A DNA stretch of 64,000 nt from Porifericola rhodea (GTDB taxonomy: Bacteria > Bacteroidota > Bacteroidia > Cytophagales > Cyclobacteriaceae): the NCBI RefSeq assembly GCF_030506305.1, contig NZ_CP119421.1, positions 3,488,501 through 3,552,500 of the forward strand, written 5' to 3'. Below the pieces are notes generated by a model. That model ran no database searches, was not told the origin of the DNA, and worked only from the letters and a program-made list of their open reading frames with translations. Shown here one piece after another: positions 60,154 to 64,000 of this stretch. How positions within the stretch are numbered: position 1 is the first letter of the stretch; every line of letters starts with the position of its first letter. Both the position numbers and the translations under genes were made by a program.

Positions 60154-61395
60154 ATGAATAAAAAGTCTGGTGAAATTCTGAAATATTTTGCCCTGATTGT
60201 CGTCAGCCTCTGCTTCTTTTTCTGGGGACTGGTACAGGCACAAAGTTTTTTGATGCCTCTGTCAGTAGCGGTTTTACTGGCGATGGTAGCGCTACCCATC
60301 TGTAGCTGGATGGAAAAAAGAAGATTAAAACGAGGCTGGGCCTCCCTGTTTTCTGTTCTGATTATCATGTCTTTTTTTGTTTTTCTGGCTTCTGTTATTG
60401 CCGGGCAAATGAGCAGCATCTCGGAAGACTGGCCCCAGATTCAAAAGAAGCTTGAGCCTAAAATTGAGCAATTACAAGAGTATGTAGCCAACAAAACAGG
60501 TATATCAGTACAGGAGCAGGAACAAAAAATTGCGGAAACTTTACCGGGCGGAGATACAGGGCAAGAAGTACAAGGAAAGAAAAATGCAGGTGCGCAAGGC
60601 TCAACTGCGGACAAGAACAGTAGTGATCAGGACAGGAAAGCTCAAACAAACAAATCTGAAGGTAAGAGTGGAGCTATAATAGAGAGTGCAGGTAAGCTTC
60701 TGATGAAGACTTTCAGCGTACTGGGAAATTTCCTCTTAACCTTTGTCTATGTTTTTTTCTTTTTGCTATATCGCAGGAAGTTTAAGTTAGCCATACTTAA
60801 AATGGTACCTGATGACCAAAAAGGTACTACAGAAACCATATTATTCAAATCTACTGAGGTATCTCAAAATTACCTTTTGGGTCGGCTGACGCTCATCATT
60901 TTTCTGGCAGGGCTGTATTTTTTAGGTTTGAGCTTGTCAGGAGTGCGCAACGCTTTGCTTATATCCATACTGGCAGCTGTACTGTCGTTAGTGCCTTATG
61001 TAGGTAATATTATTGGCTATGTATTGGCTACAGCTATGGCCTTCTTTTCTGGCAGCGGACTGAGCGGAGCAGTGGGTGTGGCAATTACATTTGGTATAAG
61101 TCAGTTTGTGGAAAGCTACATATTGGAGCCTTATATTGTAGGGGATAGGGTTAACCTAAACCCGGTAGTAACTATCATAGTAGTGGTACTGGGTGGTGCT
61201 GTTTGGGGTATTGTAGGAATGTTGATTGCTATACCTGCCCTGGGGGTGGCTAAGGTTGTCTTTGACAACATACCTTCGCTACGACCTTTGGGTTATCTTT
61301 TTGGTTCAGAGGATATCAGCAGTGAAGATGATCAAGATAAAGATAATCTGCTCTCGCGCCTGAAAGGCTGGGCTATGCAGCGCTTCAGAAATTGA
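60154..61395 (+). CDS. AI-2E family (PerM-like) permease
   Basis: A 413-residue inner-membrane protein of PF01594. Helices at about 10-50 (ALIVVSLCFFFWGLVQAQ, PLSVAVLLAMVALPICSWMEKRRLKRGWASLFSVL) and a group from 185 to 380 including LLGRLTLIIFLAGLYFLGLSLSGVRNALLISILAAVLSLVPYVGNIIGYVLATAMAF and ITFGISQFVESYILEPYIVGDRVNLNPVVTIIVVVLGGAVWGIVGMLIAIPALGVAKVV, the PYVGNIIG and family-specific end. Unusual: the extramembrane loop at about 125-172 is expanded by a hydrophilic low-complexity stretch rich in G, Q, K, D and S. The name suggests autoinducer export but most members have other, unknown substrates. It ends 2 nt from the convergent radical SAM gene. Confidence 0.9.
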   Translation: MNKKSGEILKYFALIVVSLCFFFWGLVQAQSFLMPLSVAVLLAMVALPICSWMEKRRLKRGWASLFSVLIIMSFFVFLASVIAGQMSSISEDWPQIQKKLEPKIEQLQEYVANKTGISVQEQEQKIAETLPGGDTGQEVQGKKNAGAQGSTADKNSSDQDRKAQTNKSEGKSGAIIESAGKLLMKTFSVLGNFLLTFVYVFFFLLYRRKFKLAILKMVPDDQKGTTETILFKSTEVSQNYLLGRLTLIIFLAGLYFLGLSLSGVRNALLISILAAVLSLVPYVGNIIGYVLATAMAFFSGSGLSGAVGVAITFGISQFVESYILEPYIVGDRVNLNPVVTIIVVVLGGAVWGIVGMLIAIPALGVAKVVFDNIPSLRPLGYLFGSEDISSEDDQDKDNLLSRLKGWAMQRFRN

Positions 61396-61397
61396 AC

Positions 61398-62465
61398 CTA
61401 AAACAGGCTCATAGTGCCATTTGGCCGAAAAGCATTCATATTATATGCAGGCATCTCTCTGTGTTTCAAATACTTGTTTTTTGCAATTTTAAAGAGCTGT
61501 TGAATGCTATCTGACACTACACCTTCACCTTTCATGCGTCTGCCAAACATAGAATCGTTGAGGTTTCCTCCGTGTAGCGATTTGATCTGATTTTCAACTT
61601 TAGAAGCTCGTTCAGGAAAATTTTTGTGTAGCCAGTCCAGAAAGATAGGGCCAATAGCACCGTTTAGGCGGACCACAGTATAGCCTGCTGCCCTGGCACC
61701 GGCATCTGCCGCGCTTTTCATAATCTGAGGAATTTCATGATCATTTAGCGCAGGTATGATAGGAGCGATCATCACTCCACAGGGTATGCCGGCAGTAGAA
61801 AGTTTCTCCAGTGTTTGTAGCCGTTTGCGAGCACTAGCAGTACGGGGCTCCATTTTTGACCGTAACTGCTCATTCTGACTAGTGATTGAAATATAAACAT
61901 GCACAAGCTTCTCTTCTGCCAAAGCTCGTAACAAATCTATGTCGCGACAGATCAGCCCGTTTTTAGTAATCAGGTTAACAGGATTTCCGAAGCGGACAAA
62001 CACTTTTAAAAGATTGCGGGTAATTTTAAGCTCACGCTCTATAGGTTGATAGCAATCTGTATTACCAGCCAGCGCGATAGGGTGAGATTTCCAGTTTTTA
62101 CTCAAAAAGTGCTGTTCCAGTAGTTGAGGGGCGTTAGGTTTAGCAACAATTTTAGTTTCAAAATCTAGCCCGGCATTAAAGCCCCAATACTCATGTGAGT
62201 TGCGGGCATAGCAGTAAATACAGCCATGTTCACAACCTCTATAGGGGTTAATGGAATACATATTGTTGAGGTCGGGGCTGTTACTTTTGCTAATCAGCTT
62301 TTTGGGGTGGTCCTGTAAAATTTGCCTTTGCGGATGGCGAAGATAAGGTTCATCCAGCCCTTCAATATGCTCCTGCACATAATGTAAACGATCAAAACGA
62401 TTGTGTGCCTGGTACTGTGCTCCCCTTCCTTTGAGATACTCTTCCTGCATGTCATTACCTTTCAT
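61398..62465 (-). CDS. PA0069-type radical SAM protein
   Basis: A 355-residue iron-sulfur enzyme. The radical SAM C-x3-C-x2-C motif is in NPYRGCEHGCIYCYARNSHEYWG near residue 75-97. Flanking signatures LSKNWKSHPIALAGNTDCYQPIERELKITRNLLKVFVRFGNPVNLITKNGLICRDIDLLRAL and GIPCGVMIAPIIPALNDHEIPQIM match the spore-photoproduct-lyase-like PA0069 family. The substrate is unknown; a nucleic-acid-repair role is sometimes proposed from this similarity. An alternative start is the ATG at 62450 (MQEEYLKG). Confidence 0.87.
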   Translation of the reverse strand: MKGNDMQEEYLKGRGAQYQAHNRFDRLHYVQEHIEGLDEPYLRHPQRQILQDHPKKLISKSNSPDLNNMYSINPYRGCEHGCIYCYARNSHEYWGFNAGLDFETKIVAKPNAPQLLEQHFLSKNWKSHPIALAGNTDCYQPIERELKITRNLLKVFVRFGNPVNLITKNGLICRDIDLLRALAEEKLVHVYISITSQNEQLRSKMEPRTASARKRLQTLEKLSTAGIPCGVMIAPIIPALNDHEIPQIMKSAADAGARAAGYTVVRLNGAIGPIFLDWLHKNFPERASKVENQIKSLHGGNLNDSMFGRRMKGEGVVSDSIQQLFKIAKNKYLKHREMPAYNMNAFRPNGTMSLF

Positions 62466-62544
62466 AAAATACTTATTTCAAGTATAATACAATGGTATTA
62501 ATTCTCAAAATAAGTATTAAATAAAAGTAAAATCAAAGGGGACT

Positions 62545-63576
62545 TTATTCAGCGATAGCTGATATTCTATCATGAAGTTTGTAGGTCTCGGCAATCAGTT
62601 CAAAAGAGCGAGTTTTGTCTTCTAATGTAGGGGCAATTACAGTAGCGATAATTTCATCAGCACCATAAGCAGAAGCAAGTTCATCTAGACGGGCTTTTAC
62701 CTGTTCGGGAGTACCAGCCACTACTTTGTTTTGATGTACCTGACGTATTCTGTCCAGCTCAACCGGAGAAAACTGATACTGCTCTATTTCTTCATAATTG
62801 TCCATAGATTTAAGCACACCCATATCCATGCTTACCAGTGTAATGAGCAGTGCTTTGCGCATTAGTTCTGCCTTCTCTTCACTTTCAGCACAGGCTACAA
62901 AAAGTCCCAGCAGTACTTCCGGTTTGTCAAACATATCAGAAGGCATAAAAGCATTGCGGTATGTTTCTGCGGCTTCTGGGGCAATTCTCCCACTAATAAA
63001 GATAGGGATACCCAACCCCATGCCCATTTTACCTGCCAAGGAGGCATTAGCTCCAGAGCTTAGAAGCCACTGCTGAGGGCGAGTATCGGCCATAGGTACA
63101 GCTAGTATTCTGCCATGCTCAGTGGCTGCGGTATCGGTAAAAAAGGCATCCAGTTCGTTTAGTTTGTTCTCAAAGTCTTCTTCTGCGAAACGGTTTGAAG
63201 GATTGAGTAAATAAGCAGTTAGACGGTCGGTACCGGGTGCACGGCCTATGCCCAGGTCAATTCTACCCGGGTATAAAGCTTCCAGCATTCTAAAGTTTTC
63301 GGCTACCTTAAGTGAGCTGTGGTTGGGCAACATGATGCCACCGGAGCCTATTCGTATTCGTTCGGTAACTTCTGCTAGTTTTACCATCAGCACTTCCGGG
63401 GTGGAGCCGGCGATCATTTTGTTGTTATGGTGCTCAGAAATCCAGAATCGATAGTAGCCAAGCTGGTCTGCAAGCCTGGCCACCTGTACAGTTTCTGCTA
63501 CTGCATCTCTCGCGCTTTTGCCATTTCTGACAATAGACTGATCTAATATACTTAGTCTGAATGTATGATCTTTCAT
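62545..63576 (-). CDS. LLM-class (bacterial luciferase-like) flavin oxidoreductase
   Basis: A 343-residue TIM-barrel enzyme using FMN or F420; in this phylum FMN is likely. From the ATG at 63576 (MKDHTFRLSILDQSIVRNG) the pattern of the YwbN/MsnO8-like subgroup is visible: LADQLGYYRFWISEHHNNKMIAGSTPEVLMVKLAEVTERIRIGSGGIMLPNHSSLKVAENFRMLEALYPGRIDLGIGRAPGTD, and LSSGANASLAGKMGMGLGIPIFI. Function within the group is unknown. The frame reaches 63606, but the ATG at 63576 is the natural start. The last 40 residues (GADEIIATVIAPTLEDKTRSFELIAE) close the barrel. Confidence 0.88.
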   Translation of the reverse strand: MKDHTFRLSILDQSIVRNGKSARDAVAETVQVARLADQLGYYRFWISEHHNNKMIAGSTPEVLMVKLAEVTERIRIGSGGIMLPNHSSLKVAENFRMLEALYPGRIDLGIGRAPGTDRLTAYLLNPSNRFAEEDFENKLNELDAFFTDTAATEHGRILAVPMADTRPQQWLLSSGANASLAGKMGMGLGIPIFISGRIAPEAAETYRNAFMPSDMFDKPEVLLGLFVACAESEEKAELMRKALLITLVSMDMGVLKSMDNYEEIEQYQFSPVELDRIRQVHQNKVVAGTPEQVKARLDELASAYGADEIIATVIAPTLEDKTRSFELIAETYKLHDRISAIAE

Positions 63577-63861
63577 ATGTGTTTTATCGTATTGTCTGGG
63601 GCTCATAGAGGAAAGAGCCTTGATGCTCTTACTTTAATAATATCTTAATGATACCGAAAATCTTAACCCGAGGTTACAGCTATACTGTCATAAAGTAAGA
63701 AGCACTTTTTTAAAGAGCTAAAACACATCCTCTAAACTCAAAAGTTTAGTTATAGGTCATTCTATTTAATGATGGAAGAAGTAGTAAGTAGCCTACAGTA
63801 GGCTTGTAATGTTAGGCAGAGGCTATGCCGCTAATAACTTTTCCATTTGGGCTATTTGCAT

Positions 63862-63917
63862 AAAAAAAGAGCTACAGCCTGCCAAAACCGGGGCGGCAAA
63901 CAGTAGCTCTTTTTTTT
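63862..63917. terminator. terminator hairpin near the window end
   Basis: AAAAAAAGAGCTAC (63862-63875) and GTAGCTCTTTTTTT (63903-63916) form a long A/T-flanked stem with a 27-nt loop that may contain a second GCC/GGC stem. The T-runs on both strands allow termination in either direction; it probably ends the minus-strand gene whose last codons are at 63971-64000. The stretch 63577-63861 holds presumably the promoter of the luciferase-like gene and nothing else clear. Confidence 0.7.
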
Positions 63918-63970
63918 AAGAACAGTAACGGAGTCTTTATATTATTGTGCTGGTTTGCAGTCTTCTGCTA

Positions 63971-64000
63971 TTAGTCAATGATTTTCCAGACTTCGTGTAA
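63971..64000 (-). CDS. possible C-terminal end of a gene entering from the right edge
   Basis: The minus strand reads LHEVWKIID and then TAA (63973-63971) from the window edge. Nine codons are too few for a family call, but a terminator follows at 63862-63917 at the right distance, which supports a real 3' end. Confidence 0.3.
   Translation of the reverse strand, partial: LHEVWKIID

Noticed and set aside
1-64000. CRISPR arrays, insertion sequences, rRNA operons
   Set aside because: No regularly spaced direct repeats, transposase motifs or rRNA sequence were seen on either strand.

Overview
The window looks like an ordinary chromosomal stretch of a Bacteroidota bacterium, most likely an aerobic marine-type member of the Cytophagales. 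This is inferred from the gene families (TonB receptor with an N-terminal carboxypeptidase-like domain, GIN-domain lipoprotein, MbnP, DUF2911, DUF6122, PhoX, many Cys-lipoproteins), from weak Shine-Dalgarno signals, and from a TAnnTTTG-type promoter box near the one tRNA gene. I see no insertion sequences, prophage, CRISPR array or rRNA. Gene order is a patchwork of short operons on both strands.

Layout. 1-7.7 kb: tail of an unknown gene, queA, a large secreted BNR/sortilin-type propeller protein, a 58-residue candidate small protein and an SF1 helicase. 7.8-10.7 kb: patatin-like lipase, then an alkylation-repair operon in which an Ada-type regulator/methyltransferase and a separate small Ada-zinc-domain protein are followed by an AlkB-type dioxygenase. 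10.8-18.9 kb: secreted or lipoprotein enzymes (FAD oxidase, amidohydrolase, esterase), a phytanoyl-CoA dioxygenase relative, a CNNM/CBS membrane protein and a GIN-domain protein. 19.1-21.6 kb: three-gene membrane operon, HhH / tandem OmpA / HhH. 21.6-30.8 kb: metabolic and envelope genes (NAPE-PLD-like metallo-hydrolase, GDPD-like, PhoX, YdcF, aldehyde dehydrogenase, SDR) and an orphan NarL-type regulator. 31-34 kb: cobalamin riboswitch controlling metE, a CWC protein and a second orphan regulator. 34.8-38.9 kb: a probable copper-handling cluster: two related small C-x9-C-x-G-Q-C membrane proteins, MbnP-like, DUF2911, a Met-rich outer-membrane-type protein interrupted by an in-frame TGA, and a Met-containing coiled-coil lipoprotein. 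39.7-44.2 kb: iron-uptake operon (TonB siderophore receptor, PepSY protein, small membrane protein, flavodoxin) behind a Fur-like palindrome. 44-53 kb: small enzymes and membrane proteins, menB, aldo/keto reductase. 53.4 kb: a class II tRNA gene with very unusual structure and its own terminator. 53.8-64 kb: LOG-family protein, blue-copper protein plus beta-propeller pair, DUF2179, DUF502, AI-2E-type permease, radical SAM protein, luciferase-like oxidoreductase.

The most interesting items are: (1) the tRNA-like gene at 53399-53512, with a 45-nt variable arm, no U33 and discriminator G; (2) the 34.8-38.9 kb metal cluster with duplicated Cys-motif proteins and a nonsense codon just after a signal peptide; (3) the split Ada module; (4) the HhH-OmpA-HhH membrane operon. 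Functions are assigned from motifs read by eye; no database search was possible.
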